A DNA stretch of 64,000 bases, from NCBI GenBank assembly GCA_965229935.1, contig CBDDKB010000002.1, positions 744,001 to 808,000 of the forward strand, in the 5' to 3' direction. Position 1 is the stretch's first letter. Each line of letters starts with the position of its first letter. This stretch comes from SPJN01 sp965229935. GTDB lineage: Bacteria > Pseudomonadota > Alphaproteobacteria > SPJN01. The notes under the pieces were generated by a model. That model worked only from the letters and a program-made list of their open reading frames with translations. It was not told where the DNA came from and searched no databases. The position numbers were made by a program, and so were the translations under genes. This document shows positions 51,859-61,116 of the stretch, one piece after another.

Positions 51859-52293
51859 TTAGCCGGTCACAACACCGAATATGATGATTAAAGCGCAGAC
51901 TAATTGCACCAAATAGGCCGCAAAACGCACATTAACCAGCATGCCTTCGCCTGAAATGATCTGTGCTGCTGACTGAACGACGCGCGCGCCCAAAATTGTC
52001 CATGCGAGAGTGCTGAGTGTCCCTGCATCATAGCCGCTTAAAATCGCAACAAGGAAAACCATAGCAAAAATGCCCAGATTTTCCTGTGTGTTGAGATGCG
52101 CACGGTTCAGCCGCCAATAGCGGTCCGGGCCATGCTCAACCCCTGATTTGAACTGGGTTGGATCAGCATCGCCCTTCGCGACCATCATCACGCGGATTAC
52201 AGCGATGAGCGTGACGAGCAGGATCGGCCACAGGGCCAAAAGGGCGAGGGGGACAAGAGTGTCACCATAGCCAGCAGAAAGAATTTGAGTCAT
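51859..52293 (-). CDS. MAPEG-family membrane protein
   Basis: A 144-residue, four-helix membrane protein of the MAPEG family (membrane-associated proteins in eicosanoid and glutathione metabolism). Helix 1 is LVPLALLALWPILLVTLIAVIRV; the conserved segment RLNRAHLNTQENLGIFAMVFL holds the RxxxNxxE signature that binds glutathione in some members. The ATG at 52293 has GGGAGG upstream; the frame is open to 52323. Its catalytic activity is unknown. It is upstream of the TetR operators, on the same strand. Confidence 0.9.
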   Translation of the reverse strand: MTQILSAGYGDTLVPLALLALWPILLVTLIAVIRVMMVAKGDADPTQFKSGVEHGPDRYWRLNRAHLNTQENLGIFAMVFLVAILSGYDAGTLSTLAWTILGARVVQSAAQIISGEGMLVNVRFAAYLVQLVCALIIIFGVVTG

Positions 52294-52353
52294 ATCAGCC
52301 TCCCTTTTATCGGTTCGCCACAATGGCGAATCGCGTTGGAAGAAGCCTAAACG

Positions 52354-53340
52354 CTAGCTGCCTATGATGCCTAGCGGAAATGCCTTGCCCATATAGATGG
52401 CGAAAGCCACCAGCAGCCCGAAATCTCGGTTGGATTTGAACAATTTCAGGCACTGATCCGGGTCATCGATATCAAGCGCCAGCACCTGCCAAATGACATG
52501 AAGCGCAGCGACACCCATCAAGACATAAAATAGTAGATACATGCCTGCTATAGGGCCTGTGGCAGTGATCAACACCAGCGTCAGCCCATAACAGATCGCC
52601 ACAAAGGGGCGGGTCCGCTCACCCAAGGCAAGTGAGCTTGATTTCACGCCAATGATGGCATCATCTACCTTGTCCTGATGGCCGTAAATCGTGTCATAGC
52701 CAAGGGTCCAGAAAAGCCCGGCGGCATAAAGCAGAAAGGCTGCGGGGCCAAGATGCCCGGCAACGGCGCTATAACCAAGTAGCGCGCCCCAATTGATCGT
52801 TAGGCCAAGCCATGCTTGGGGCCAGTTAGTGACGCGTTTCATCAGGGGGTATAGCGCAACCAGCACCAACGACCCTGCGCCCAATATGATCGAAAACATG
52901 TTGAGTTGCAGCAGGATTACAAGCCCGACCAGACATTGCAGCCCCAGAAATATAATCGCCGCGCGGACGGAGATATCGCCCGCAGGAATGGGGCGGGTTT
53001 TGGTTCGTTCAACCTTGGCGTCGAAATCGCGATCCAGAATGTCATTGATGGTGCAACCTGCACCGCGCATCACAAACGCACCGACAAGAAACAGAACCAT
53101 AATCCAAACATCGGGGTAAAGTTTGTCGCCTTCGCCGCCTGCCACTAACGGGCCACCAGCCCATGTGCCAATCCCAATTGCCCAAAACCCCGGCAGGAAT
53201 AAAAGCCATGTGCCGATCGGCTTATCGGCGCGCATCAAACGCAAATAGGGACGGGAGAATTTGGGGGCAAGCCTATCCACCCATGACGGCGGTGTCGTCT
53301 TGATTAATCTGCCGTCAGCATGGGGCGAGGGCGCGGTCAT
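52354..53340 (-). CDS. ubiA: 4-hydroxybenzoate polyprenyltransferase (UbiA)
   Basis: Attaches the polyprenyl tail to 4-hydroxybenzoate in ubiquinone synthesis, in the inner membrane. 328 residues. The two Asp-rich motifs are N99-D-I-L-D-R-D-F-D107 and YDTIYGHQDKVDD. About nine helices. Heme O synthase (ctaB), in the same superfamily, is also in this window but clearly distinct. It runs opposite to rsmE, with a 106-bp divergent gap. Confidence 0.95.
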   Translation of the reverse strand: MTAPSPHADGRLIKTTPPSWVDRLAPKFSRPYLRLMRADKPIGTWLLFLPGFWAIGIGTWAGGPLVAGGEGDKLYPDVWIMVLFLVGAFVMRGAGCTINDILDRDFDAKVERTKTRPIPAGDISVRAAIIFLGLQCLVGLVILLQLNMFSIILGAGSLVLVALYPLMKRVTNWPQAWLGLTINWGALLGYSAVAGHLGPAAFLLYAAGLFWTLGYDTIYGHQDKVDDAIIGVKSSSLALGERTRPFVAICYGLTLVLITATGPIAGMYLLFYVLMGVAALHVIWQVLALDIDDPDQCLKLFKSNRDFGLLVAFAIYMGKAFPLGIIGS

Positions 53341-53446
53341 AGAATTGTCGATCCTTAACTTTCTATCTGAACTGGCGATCCTTGCATCAAACCCCCCAAC
53401 TGATTATTGAGGGCATGTGAAGCTTATTCTTCGTCAGGGGCCGCTT

Positions 53447-54196
53447 ATGCCATCAAAGCCGACTACATTCCAGCCCAAGATAAGGCTCTACGGAACTTGG
53501 GCCTTGGCGGCTGATGCTCAGATTCAGTTGAATAAAGAGCAGGCCCACTATCTGGGCAATGTGATGCGCCAGACAGCGGGTGACCATGTGCTGCTGTTTA
53601 ACGGCACCGATGGGGAGTGGTTGGCAAGGCTTGAGGATGTGACGCGGAAGGGCGCAAACGCCATCGCAATCGAACAAACACGCGCACAAGACGCAAGGCC
53701 GGATCTTTGGTTGCTGTTTGCACCGATCAAACGGGCGCGCTTTGACATGGTGATTGAAAAGGCAACCGAACTAGGCGTGGGGAAATTAATGCCTGTGCTG
53801 ACCCGCTTTGCCGGACATGATCGGGTCAAGCAGACACGCATGCAAGCCATTGCAGTGGAAGCTGCGGAACAATGTGGCGGCACCAGCCTGCCGATAATTG
53901 ATGATGTGGCCAAGCTTGACGCCGTGCTGGCAAATTGGCCAGAGGACCGACCGCTTTATTTCTGTGATGAGCGGCGGGAGGCCAAGCCGTTTCATACTGT
54001 ACTGGCTGAGCACCCTGCCTCAATCGGCGCGATATTAGTTGGCCCCGAAGGGGGCTTTTCCCCAGAAGAACAAGCGATGTTAGATGCCCACCCGGCAACC
54101 CGGCCTGTAACCTTGGGCCCGCGTATTTTGCGCGCTGAAACCGCCTGCCTTGCGGCCCTGTCAATCTGGCAAACAGGCCATGGTGACTGGCAATAA
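53447..54196 (+). CDS. rsmE: 16S rRNA m3U1498 methyltransferase
   Basis: SPOUT-fold enzyme that methylates U1498 of 16S rRNA. 249 residues with the ATG at 53447, which has GGGG upstream; a GTG at 53417 is also in frame. N-terminal PUA-like part (YLGNVMRQTAGDHVLLFNG), SPOUT body (FAPIKRARFDMVIEKATELGVG) and the knot motifs LVGPEGGFSPEE and LGPRILRAETACLAAL. Followed by gshA on the same strand after 142 nt, a common alphaproteobacterial order after ubiA/rsmE. Confidence 0.95.
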   Translation: MPSKPTTFQPKIRLYGTWALAADAQIQLNKEQAHYLGNVMRQTAGDHVLLFNGTDGEWLARLEDVTRKGANAIAIEQTRAQDARPDLWLLFAPIKRARFDMVIEKATELGVGKLMPVLTRFAGHDRVKQTRMQAIAVEAAEQCGGTSLPIIDDVAKLDAVLANWPEDRPLYFCDERREAKPFHTVLAEHPASIGAILVGPEGGFSPEEQAMLDAHPATRPVTLGPRILRAETACLAALSIWQTGHGDWQ

Positions 54197-54338
54197 CCGG
54201 CCCTGTTCAGCCAATCACAATCACGTGTATGGGCCCAATTCAGCCCCGATCCGGGGAAGCGGTGTGCAGTTCCGGCTTGCTCTACCCCCTATGGTCGGCT
54301 AGGCAGAACAAAACAATCTGTTGAACGAGTCTTGTCTT

Positions 54339-55703
54339 ATGGCCTCTCCCGCGCCTGAAACTGCACCGCTGACCAGCAAGGATGATCTGCTGGCCCCCTT
54401 GGCAGGCGGCTGCAAACCCAAATCTGCGTTCCGTATTGGGACGGAGCATGAGAAATTCGGCTTTCATACCGCAGATTTTTCCCCGCTGGAATATGATGGC
54501 CCTAATGGGGTTGAGGCACTGTTGAAAGGTCTGCAGCGTTTCGGCTGGGATCCTGTTGTAGAACAAGACAAGCTGATTGCGTTGAAACAACATGGCGCGT
54601 CCGTGACGCTGGAACCGGGCGGGCAATTGGAATTGTCCGGCGCCCCGCTTGAAACCATTCATCAAACCTGTAGCGAGGTGAACCGTCATCTTGATCAGGT
54701 GCGTGAGGTTACAGCGGAATTAGGGCAGGGATTTTTAAGCCTTGGCTTTTCACCAAAATGGACCCGTGAAGAAACGCCGATTATGCCCAAGGGGCGTTAT
54801 GGCATTATGCGGAACTATATGCCTAAAAAAGGCAATCTTGGCCTTGATATGATGTTCCGGTCCTGCACGGTGCAGGTCAATCTTGATTTTGAAACAGAAC
54901 AGGACATGGCGCGCAAGATGCGCATCGGCATGGCATTGCAACCGATTGCGACGGCGCTGTTCGCTAACTCGCCCTTTGTTGAGGGCAAGCCCAACGGCTT
55001 CCAAAGTTTTCGGTCCCATATTTGGACTGATACCGATCCTGATCGTTGCGGCATACTACCCTTCGTGCTTGAGGATGGGTTCAGCTTTGAGCGGTGGGTT
55101 GATTATGCCTTATCGGTGCCGATGTATTTCGTCTATCGCGATGGCAATTATATTGATGTGTCCGGCCAATCCTTTGTTGATTTCATGAAGGGGGAGCTGC
55201 CCGGTTTGAAGGGCGAGCTGCCGACCATGAAAGATTGGGAAGATCATCTGACAACTCTGTTCCCTGAAGTACGCCTGAAAGGCTTTATCGAAATGCGCGG
55301 TGCTGACAGTGGTCCATGGGGCCGATTGTGCGCGCTGCCGGCATTATGGGTCGGTCTATTGTATGATGACAAATCGTTAGACGATGCAGAGGCGCTGATC
55401 GAAAGCTGGAGCGTTGATGCCATCAGCACCATGCGGGACGATGTGCCGACACAGGGCCTGCACACAAAGGCACCTGATGGACGCACCTTGCGCGAGGTTG
55501 CGCGTGATGTTGTTGAGATTGCCCATCAGGGCCTAGCTGCGCGCGGCTATACAGATGGGTTGGGGAATGATGAAACCATGTTCCTGCGCCCGCTGCATGA
55601 GATTCTGGATAGCGGTAAAAGCGCGTCTGACCTGTTGCTGGATCAATATCACAATGAATGGAACGGCGATATTAACTGCGTGTTCCGCGACCACGCCTAT
55701 TGA
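54339..55703 (+). CDS. gshA: Glutamate--cysteine ligase, alpha/plant type
   Basis: First step of glutathione synthesis. 454 residues, the length of the GCS2 plant/alphaproteobacterial class. Landmarks are KSAFRIGTEHEKFGF, the acidic substrate region VTLEPGGQLELSGAPLETIHQ, RYGIMRNYMPKKGNLG and FIEMRGADSGPWGRLC. The ATG at 54339 is the family start; a TTG at 54321 is in frame. Its coding tail overlaps the convergent cytochrome gene by 7 nt. Links to the Atm1 exporter, GST and MAPEG proteins in this window are functional rather than positional. Confidence 0.95.
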   Translation: MASPAPETAPLTSKDDLLAPLAGGCKPKSAFRIGTEHEKFGFHTADFSPLEYDGPNGVEALLKGLQRFGWDPVVEQDKLIALKQHGASVTLEPGGQLELSGAPLETIHQTCSEVNRHLDQVREVTAELGQGFLSLGFSPKWTREETPIMPKGRYGIMRNYMPKKGNLGLDMMFRSCTVQVNLDFETEQDMARKMRIGMALQPIATALFANSPFVEGKPNGFQSFRSHIWTDTDPDRCGILPFVLEDGFSFERWVDYALSVPMYFVYRDGNYIDVSGQSFVDFMKGELPGLKGELPTMKDWEDHLTTLFPEVRLKGFIEMRGADSGPWGRLCALPALWVGLLYDDKSLDDAEALIESWSVDAISTMRDDVPTQGLHTKAPDGRTLREVARDVVEIAHQGLAARGYTDGLGNDETMFLRPLHEILDSGKSASDLLLDQYHNEWNGDINCVFRDHAY

Positions 55704-56821
55704 GTGACGCTTGGCGCGTCACCTTCATCACTGATTGCAGTTTCTTCAAGGTCAGCTTCTTTCTCTTCTTCCAGTGGCTCCCGCAAGCTTGGGTCGATGG
55801 CACCTGCTAACCATTCCTGATTGAAATAGGTCAGATCGGGGCGGGACAAAAGGGGTGTCAAATCTTCGGACAGGGCCAAATGTATGGCGCGCAGTTCACG
55901 TGCTGCGTTGAACCAATCTTGTGCGTCGATCAGGTCAGAAACCTTTGTCAGGTTTGATGCGTGTGCCGCCAGCAAAGGCCGAGCCGGATCGGCAGGGTCT
56001 AGCCGTTCATGCACCAAGCCTATTTCTGCGCGCAATGCCGTAACAACAAATGTGCTGGCGCCTGCTTGTTTTTCTTCGATTGTGCGCTGGCCAATTAATG
56101 TGGCGCGCGTAATCGCATCAATCATATAACGCACATATTGTTTGTCTGTGCTTTCATCGGCATAGGGGCTGGGCTGCAGCGGCGTTGACTGTTTTAGGGC
56201 AGTGACATAGGCGCTTAATGCATTCAGGATAAGCGCGTCCGGTTCGGGGCCAGAAAAATCATCGACGATGACTTTGCTGATATAGCTCGTCAGATCGTCA
56301 ATCGGCTCAATCGTGCCAAAGGGGCTTTGTGCCTGTGTCAGGTCGCTGATCGGGCGCGGATTGTCAGACAGGTCGTCACCTGTGTTGGAAAACAGGCTGT
56401 GTGAGACGTCGATGCGTCCGGGACGTGGCGATAGCGGCGGTAAGGAGAAATGGGTTTCGGCCCGTCCTGCCGGATGACAAGCATTGCAGCTTAACCCCAG
56501 TTCAAGCGCATAGCCGCCAAATAGCGTGGGGGAGCGGAAGGCAACGCGCCCCAATTCAATCAGGGCGGACTGCCCCTTTGCAATATCATCAGATGGTAAG
56601 GCTGTTACCAGCGCTACACGATCAGCATCGGCGTCAAGCCAAGTCATCATTTGGATCGGGGTTTGGTCGGGTTCCTCAATCAACTCTTCTTCGACAAGGG
56701 CTGCATCATCCTCAGGCAATTCTGCCTGCACAGGCCCTTCAACAGCGGCAGCGGCTGTGCCAGCGACGAAAGCCGCAGCGCCGAACATAAGTGCAGCGAT
56801 GAAATCCCCCCGGCGAAACAT
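55697..56821 (-). CDS. Secreted mono-heme c-type cytochrome, peroxidase-like
   Basis: A 374-residue periplasmic protein. The signal peptide ends near GTAAAA-VE, and an acidic linker follows (about 35-53). A cytochrome c domain begins with KGQSALIELGRVAFRSPTLFGG and the single heme site C112-NAC-H116. The next part (PRPISDLTQAQSPFGTIEPIDDLTSYI) resembles one heme domain of diheme cytochrome c peroxidases/MauG, but no second CxxCH is present and the C-terminal half is helical and acidic. Starts 2 nt after the tldD stop, so probably co-transcribed. Role unknown. Confidence 0.75.
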   Translation of the reverse strand: MFRRGDFIAALMFGAAAFVAGTAAAAVEGPVQAELPEDDAALVEEELIEEPDQTPIQMMTWLDADADRVALVTALPSDDIAKGQSALIELGRVAFRSPTLFGGYALELGLSCNACHPAGRAETHFSLPPLSPRPGRIDVSHSLFSNTGDDLSDNPRPISDLTQAQSPFGTIEPIDDLTSYISKVIVDDFSGPEPDALILNALSAYVTALKQSTPLQPSPYADESTDKQYVRYMIDAITRATLIGQRTIEEKQAGASTFVVTALRAEIGLVHERLDPADPARPLLAAHASNLTKVSDLIDAQDWFNAARELRAIHLALSEDLTPLLSRPDLTYFNQEWLAGAIDPSLREPLEEEKEADLEETAISDEGDAPSVTQ

Positions 56822-56823
56822 GA

Positions 56824-58269
56824 TCAGCCTGTGCCGCCCACGGTAATGCCATCAAGGCGCAATGTGGGCTGGCCAACACCAACCGGGACACCCTGACCCT
56901 GCTTGCCGCAAACGCCTATCCCTGTATCAAGTGCCATGTCGTTGCCGATCATGGAAATGCGTTTCAGCGTATCTGCGCCATTGCCGATCAGGGTTGCGCC
57001 CTTTACAGGCGCGCCAAGCTTGCCATTTTCGATCATGTAAGCTTCGGTGCAGCTAAACACGAATTTGCCTGATGCAGTTTCAACCTGCCCACCGCCAAAG
57101 CTGGTAGCATAGATGCCTGATTTGACGCTTTCCAAAATCGCGCCGGGGTCTTCATTCCCGTTCAACATATAGGTGTTGGTCATGCGTGGGATCGGTTGGT
57201 GTGCATAAGATTGGCGTCGGCCGTTCCCGGTCGGTTGCGCCCCAGACAGGCGGGCGCTTAGCCGATCATGCATAAAGCCTTTCAGCACGCCATCTTCGAT
57301 TAACACAGTCCGTTCGGTTGGCGTACCTTCATCATCTATGGTTAGCGAGCCGCGCCGATCAGCAATCGTGCCATCATCAACAACCGTCACCCCCGGTGCG
57401 GCGACCTGCTGGCCTACCAGTGTGGAAAAAACGGATGCGCCCTTGCGGGTTAAATCGCCTTCGAGCCCGTGGCCGACAGCTTCGTGAAACAGGATGCCGG
57501 GCCAGCCTGCGCCCAGCACAACAGTCATTTCACCTGCGGGGGCATCGATTGATTCTAGGTTTACGGCGCCGCGCCGGATCGCTTCGTCAGCGCGGGCCTG
57601 CCAATAGGCCTCGTCCATAATGGTGTCAAAGCCGATGCGGCCGCCGCCGCCATCGCTGCCGGTTTCGCGCCGTTCGCCATCTTGCATAACGACTGACACG
57701 TTCAAACGGACCAACGGACGAATATCCTGCATCACCCGGCCATCAGCACGCATAATGGCAACCGCCTGCCATGACCCGGCGAGGGAGCAGGAGACCTGCT
57801 TAACCCTTGGGTCTTTAGCGCGGGTATAGGCGTCAATCTCGGCCAACAGGGCGGTTTTTTGTTCAAACGGAATGGCATTCAGCGGATTGTCTGCCACGTA
57901 TAGCGATTGGTTGGTGGCGTTCGGTGCCTCAGCCATGGTGCCCGAATGGCCGGACTTGACTGCTGAAATCGTCGCTACAGCGCGTTTCAAGGCAGATTCT
58001 GACAGGTCCGCAGCGTGGGCATAACCTTGTGCCTCGCCCGCAACGGCGCGCAGGCCAAAGCCCTGATTCGTATCGAAATTGGCGCTTTTTAGCCGCCCAT
58101 CGTCAAAAACAAGGCTTTCGGATTGGCAATATTCAAGGAATAATTCACCATCATCCGCGCCGCTCAACCCCTCTTTTACCAGCGATTCTGCTCGTGTTCT
58201 GTCCAGACCAGCCTGATCGAAGAACAATGATTCAGCTGAGGAGAGGGGGCTGTTGGCGGTATTAGACAT
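56824..58269 (-). CDS. tldD: TldD metalloprotease
   Basis: Catalytic half of the TldD/TldE protease. 481 residues. The zinc site is H262-E-A-V-G-H267 in FHEAVGHGLEGDLTRKG, and the third ligand Cys lies near the FSCTEAYMIENG segment, as in other TldD. N-terminal domain (LFLEYCQSESLVFDDGRLKSANFDTNQGFGLR is the conserved opening, about residues 43-74). Its partner gene pmbA is on the same strand about 9 kb upstream in window coordinates. Followed by the mono-heme cytochrome gene with a 2-nt gap. Confidence 0.96.
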   Translation of the reverse strand: MSNTANSPLSSAESLFFDQAGLDRTRAESLVKEGLSGADDGELFLEYCQSESLVFDDGRLKSANFDTNQGFGLRAVAGEAQGYAHAADLSESALKRAVATISAVKSGHSGTMAEAPNATNQSLYVADNPLNAIPFEQKTALLAEIDAYTRAKDPRVKQVSCSLAGSWQAVAIMRADGRVMQDIRPLVRLNVSVVMQDGERRETGSDGGGGRIGFDTIMDEAYWQARADEAIRRGAVNLESIDAPAGEMTVVLGAGWPGILFHEAVGHGLEGDLTRKGASVFSTLVGQQVAAPGVTVVDDGTIADRRGSLTIDDEGTPTERTVLIEDGVLKGFMHDRLSARLSGAQPTGNGRRQSYAHQPIPRMTNTYMLNGNEDPGAILESVKSGIYATSFGGGQVETASGKFVFSCTEAYMIENGKLGAPVKGATLIGNGADTLKRISMIGNDMALDTGIGVCGKQGQGVPVGVGQPTLRLDGITVGGTG

Positions 58270-58578
58270 ATAGTTTTTGCAATCTCTGGGCGGTTACGAG
58301 CGGATTTTGTCAAATATGGGGGGCTTAAAGCGATAGGACAAGCCTTTTACATCATTCAGGTGTAACTTGCGGCTTGCTGTCGCCCTAAAAAGGGCTGACT
58401 TGAATTGATTGAACCATTATGGTCTTTCACCAACTGACTCGGCGCTTGTGGACGCATGTGGCAATGCTTGTAAGTCCATCGGGGCCTTTAGGGATTTCTA
58501 ACAGGCGGTCGGCCTGTGAACTGTTCGATTGGAATAGTTTGTACACCGACCCCAAGATTTAAGGGAGCAAGTCGATCT
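58270..58578. promoter_or_regulatory. 309-bp divergent gap ahead of the oxidase cluster
   Basis: No convincing gene. It should hold the leftward tldD promoter and the rightward promoter of coxB. A small hairpin, ACAGGC-GGTCG-GCCTGT (58501-58517), lies in the likely coxB leader. AAGGGAGCAAG just before 58579 is the coxB ribosome-binding site. I could not assign clear -35/-10 hexamers. Confidence 0.45.
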
Positions 58579-59430
58579 ATGCGGCTTAAGCGACTGAATC
58601 CGACGACACTGCTAGGTGGCCTGATGGCGCTTTTCGGCAGCGTTCTATTCTCATCTTCAGCTTTGGCTGATGCGCGCGAGGACTGGGGCCTTGGCTTTTT
58701 GGAAGCTGCCTCACCTGTGATGGAACAGATTACTGAATTCCACAATCTGCTGCTGGTCATCATTGTGGCCATCACATTGCTGGTTCTGTTCCTTCTGCTT
58801 TATGTGATGTTCCGTTTCCGCGAAAGCGCAAACCCGGAACCGTCAAAGACATCGCACAATACGCTGGTCGAAATTATCTGGACCGCCGTGCCGATCTTGA
58901 TTTTGGTTGTGATTGCGATCCCGTCTTTCCGTCTTCTGTATTATTCGGACACAATTCCCGAAGATATTGACATGACCATCAAAGCAACCGGCCATCAATG
59001 GTATTGGTCATATGCCTATCCTGATCACGGCAATTTCGAATTTGATTCTCTGATGCTGGAAGATGACGAACTGCCAGAAGGTGGTCAGCGTCTGCTTGAT
59101 GTTGATAATCAGATTGTTGTGCCCGTGAACGCAAAAGTGCGCGTTTTGGTGACAGCAAGCGACGTGATTCATAACTGGGCAATGCCGGAATTCGGGAACA
59201 AGACCGACGCCGTGCCTGGCCGTATCAATGAAACCTGGTTCCAGGCAACACGTACCGGCACATTCTATGGTCAGTGTTCTGAGCTGTGCGGTATCCGCCA
59301 TGCCTTCATGCCAATCCGTGTCGACGTTGTGACACAGGAAGAGTTTGATGCATGGGTTGCCCAAGCCAAGGAAGAATTTGCTAGCGCCGATCGCACCAAC
59401 TTTAATGTTGCGACCGTAGCTGCTGACTAA
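58579..59430 (+). CDS. coxB: Cytochrome c oxidase subunit II
   Basis: Receives electrons from cytochrome c at the Cu-A center on the periplasmic face. 283 residues. A cleavable signal (ends near SSALA-DA) precedes two helices (LLLVIIVAITLLVLFLLLYVMF; WTAVPILILVVIAIPSFRLLYY). The Cu-A ligands are C233-S-E-L-C237-G-I-R-H241-A-F-M244, plus an upstream His in IHNW. The aromatic electron-entry patch is GHQWYWSYAYP. The ATG at 58579 has AGGGAG upstream; the frame is open from 58516. First gene of the oxidase cluster. Confidence 0.97.
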   Translation: MRLKRLNPTTLLGGLMALFGSVLFSSSALADAREDWGLGFLEAASPVMEQITEFHNLLLVIIVAITLLVLFLLLYVMFRFRESANPEPSKTSHNTLVEIIWTAVPILILVVIAIPSFRLLYYSDTIPEDIDMTIKATGHQWYWSYAYPDHGNFEFDSLMLEDDELPEGGQRLLDVDNQIVVPVNAKVRVLVTASDVIHNWAMPEFGNKTDAVPGRINETWFQATRTGTFYGQCSELCGIRHAFMPIRVDVVTQEEFDAWVAQAKEEFASADRTNFNVATVAAD

Positions 59431-59444
59431 AAGTTTGAGGATTT

Positions 59445-59473
59445 GTCCGCTCGCCAACGAGGCGAATGCGGAC
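59445..59473 (+). other. Hairpin in the coxB-coxA spacer
   Basis: GTCCGC-TCGCC pairs with GGCGA-AT-GCGGAC (2-nt bulge) around a short AACGA loop, between the coxB stop and the coxA ribosome-binding site (TTAGGAGAG). There is no T run, so it is more likely to protect or process the mRNA, or to set the coxB/coxA expression ratio, than to terminate. Confidence 0.45.
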
Positions 59474-59488
59474 AGTTAGGAGAGTAAG

Positions 59489-61072
59489 ATGAGCGCAGAT
59501 CATCACACACCGGGCTTTTTTACACGGTGGTTCTTGTCCACCAACCATAAGGACATCGGTACCCTTTACCTGATTTTCGCCGTAGCGATGGGTATTTTGG
59601 GCGGCGCAATGTCCGTCATAATGCGTATGGAGTTGATGGAGCCGGGTGACCAGATCCTTGGCGGTGACTATCATCTGTTCAACGTGTTGGTTACAGCCCA
59701 TGCCTTGATCATGATCTTCTTCATGGTTATGCCTGCCATGATCGGCGGTTTCGGTAACTGGATGGTGCCGCTGATGATTGGCGCACCTGACATGGCCTTC
59801 CCGCGCATGAACAATATTTCATTCTGGCTTCTGCCTGCTGCTATTGCCTTGTTGGTTATCTCAATGTTTGTTGAGGGCCCTCCCGGTCAAAACGGTGTCG
59901 GCGGCGGGTGGACTATTTATCCTCCTTTGTCGACCAGTGGTCAGGCTGGCCCCGCGGTGGATTTTGCCATTCTGTCACTTCATATCGCCGGTGCCTCATC
60001 AATTTTGGGTGCGATTAACTTCATCACCACCATCTTCAACATGCGTGCGCCGGGCATGACCCTGCACAAGATGCCGTTGTTTGTTTGGTCTGTGTTGATC
60101 ACAGCATTCCTGCTGCTTCTGTCATTGCCGGTGCTGGCTGGTGCCATCACCATGTTGTTGACCGACCGTAACTTCGGCACAACATTCTTTGACCCGGCAG
60201 GTGGCGGTGACCCGATCCTGTTCCAGCATCTGTTCTGGTTTTTCGGTCATCCTGAAGTGTATATTTTGATCCTGCCCGGTTTCGGCATTATCAGCCACAT
60301 TGTGTCAACCTTCTCACGCAAGCCTGTGTTCGGTTATCTCGGCATGGCTTACGCAATGGTTGCCATTGGCTTTGTCGGTTTTGTCGTGTGGGCCCACCAC
60401 ATGTACACAGTCGGTTTGGATGTGGATACGAAGGCTTACTTCACCGCAGCGACAATGGTTATTGCCGTGCCGACGGGGATTAAGATCTTCTCATGGATTG
60501 CCACAATGTGGGGCGGGTCCATTCAGTTCAAAACCCCGATGGTTTGGGCAATCGGCTTTATCTTCCTGTTCACCGTTGGTGGTGTGACCGGTGTGGTCCT
60601 GTCAAACGCGGGTGCCGATGCGTCCTTGCATGACACCTACTATGTGGTTGCTCACTTCCATTATGTGCTGTCACTTGGTGCTGTGTTCGCAATCTTTGCA
60701 GCCTTCTATTACTGGTTCGGTAAGATGAGCGGTTACAAGATTTCTGAATTCGGCGGCAAGCTGCATTTCTGGGTCACCTTTATCGGTGTGAACCTGATCT
60801 TCTTCCCGCAGCATTTCCTTGGCCTGCAAGGGATGCCCCGCCGTTATGCGGACTATCCGGATGCCTATGCAGGGTGGAACTATGTGTCATCAATCGGCTC
60901 ATACATTGCTGCATTTGGTGTTTTGATCTTCCTCGGCGTTGTCATTCATGCCTTCCTGCGTAAAGAGAAGTGCGAAGACAATCCGTGGGGTGAAGGCGCA
61001 ACGACGCTGGAGTGGACATTGCCCAGCCCGCCGCCTTTCCATCAGTTTGAAACACTGCCGCGGATCAAGTAA
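59489..61072 (+). CDS. coxA: Cytochrome c oxidase subunit I
   Basis: Catalytic heme-copper subunit of the aa3 oxidase, 527 residues and twelve helices. Features visible: low-spin heme His in VLVTAHALIMIFFMVMP, the Cu-B/Tyr crosslink HPEVYILILPGFGIISHI, the HH pair in VWAHHMYTVG, and the heme-ligand region DTYYVVAHFHYVLSLG. The D-channel region (GNWMVPLMIGAPDMAFPRMNN) and K-channel residues place it in the A1-type family. Strong GGAGAG site. Followed by a terminator-like hairpin and ctaB. Confidence 0.98.
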   Translation: MSADHHTPGFFTRWFLSTNHKDIGTLYLIFAVAMGILGGAMSVIMRMELMEPGDQILGGDYHLFNVLVTAHALIMIFFMVMPAMIGGFGNWMVPLMIGAPDMAFPRMNNISFWLLPAAIALLVISMFVEGPPGQNGVGGGWTIYPPLSTSGQAGPAVDFAILSLHIAGASSILGAINFITTIFNMRAPGMTLHKMPLFVWSVLITAFLLLLSLPVLAGAITMLLTDRNFGTTFFDPAGGGDPILFQHLFWFFGHPEVYILILPGFGIISHIVSTFSRKPVFGYLGMAYAMVAIGFVGFVVWAHHMYTVGLDVDTKAYFTAATMVIAVPTGIKIFSWIATMWGGSIQFKTPMVWAIGFIFLFTVGGVTGVVLSNAGADASLHDTYYVVAHFHYVLSLGAVFAIFAAFYYWFGKMSGYKISEFGGKLHFWVTFIGVNLIFFPQHFLGLQGMPRRYADYPDAYAGWNYVSSIGSYIAAFGVLIFLGVVIHAFLRKEKCEDNPWGEGATTLEWTLPSPPPFHQFETLPRIK

Positions 61073-61085
61073 GAAAGCGAAATTG

Positions 61086-61114
61086 AAAGACCCGGCAAGC
61101 CGCCGGGTCTTTTT
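61086..61114 (+). terminator. Intrinsic terminator between coxA and ctaB
   Basis: An 11-bp perfect stem (AAAGACCCGGC with GCCGGGTCTTT) and a 5-base loop run into TTTTTC. It lies just after coxA and only 2 nt before the first candidate ctaB start (ATG 61117). This would strongly limit read-through into the assembly genes, or act as an attenuator for them. Confidence 0.82.
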
Positions 61115-61116
61115 CT

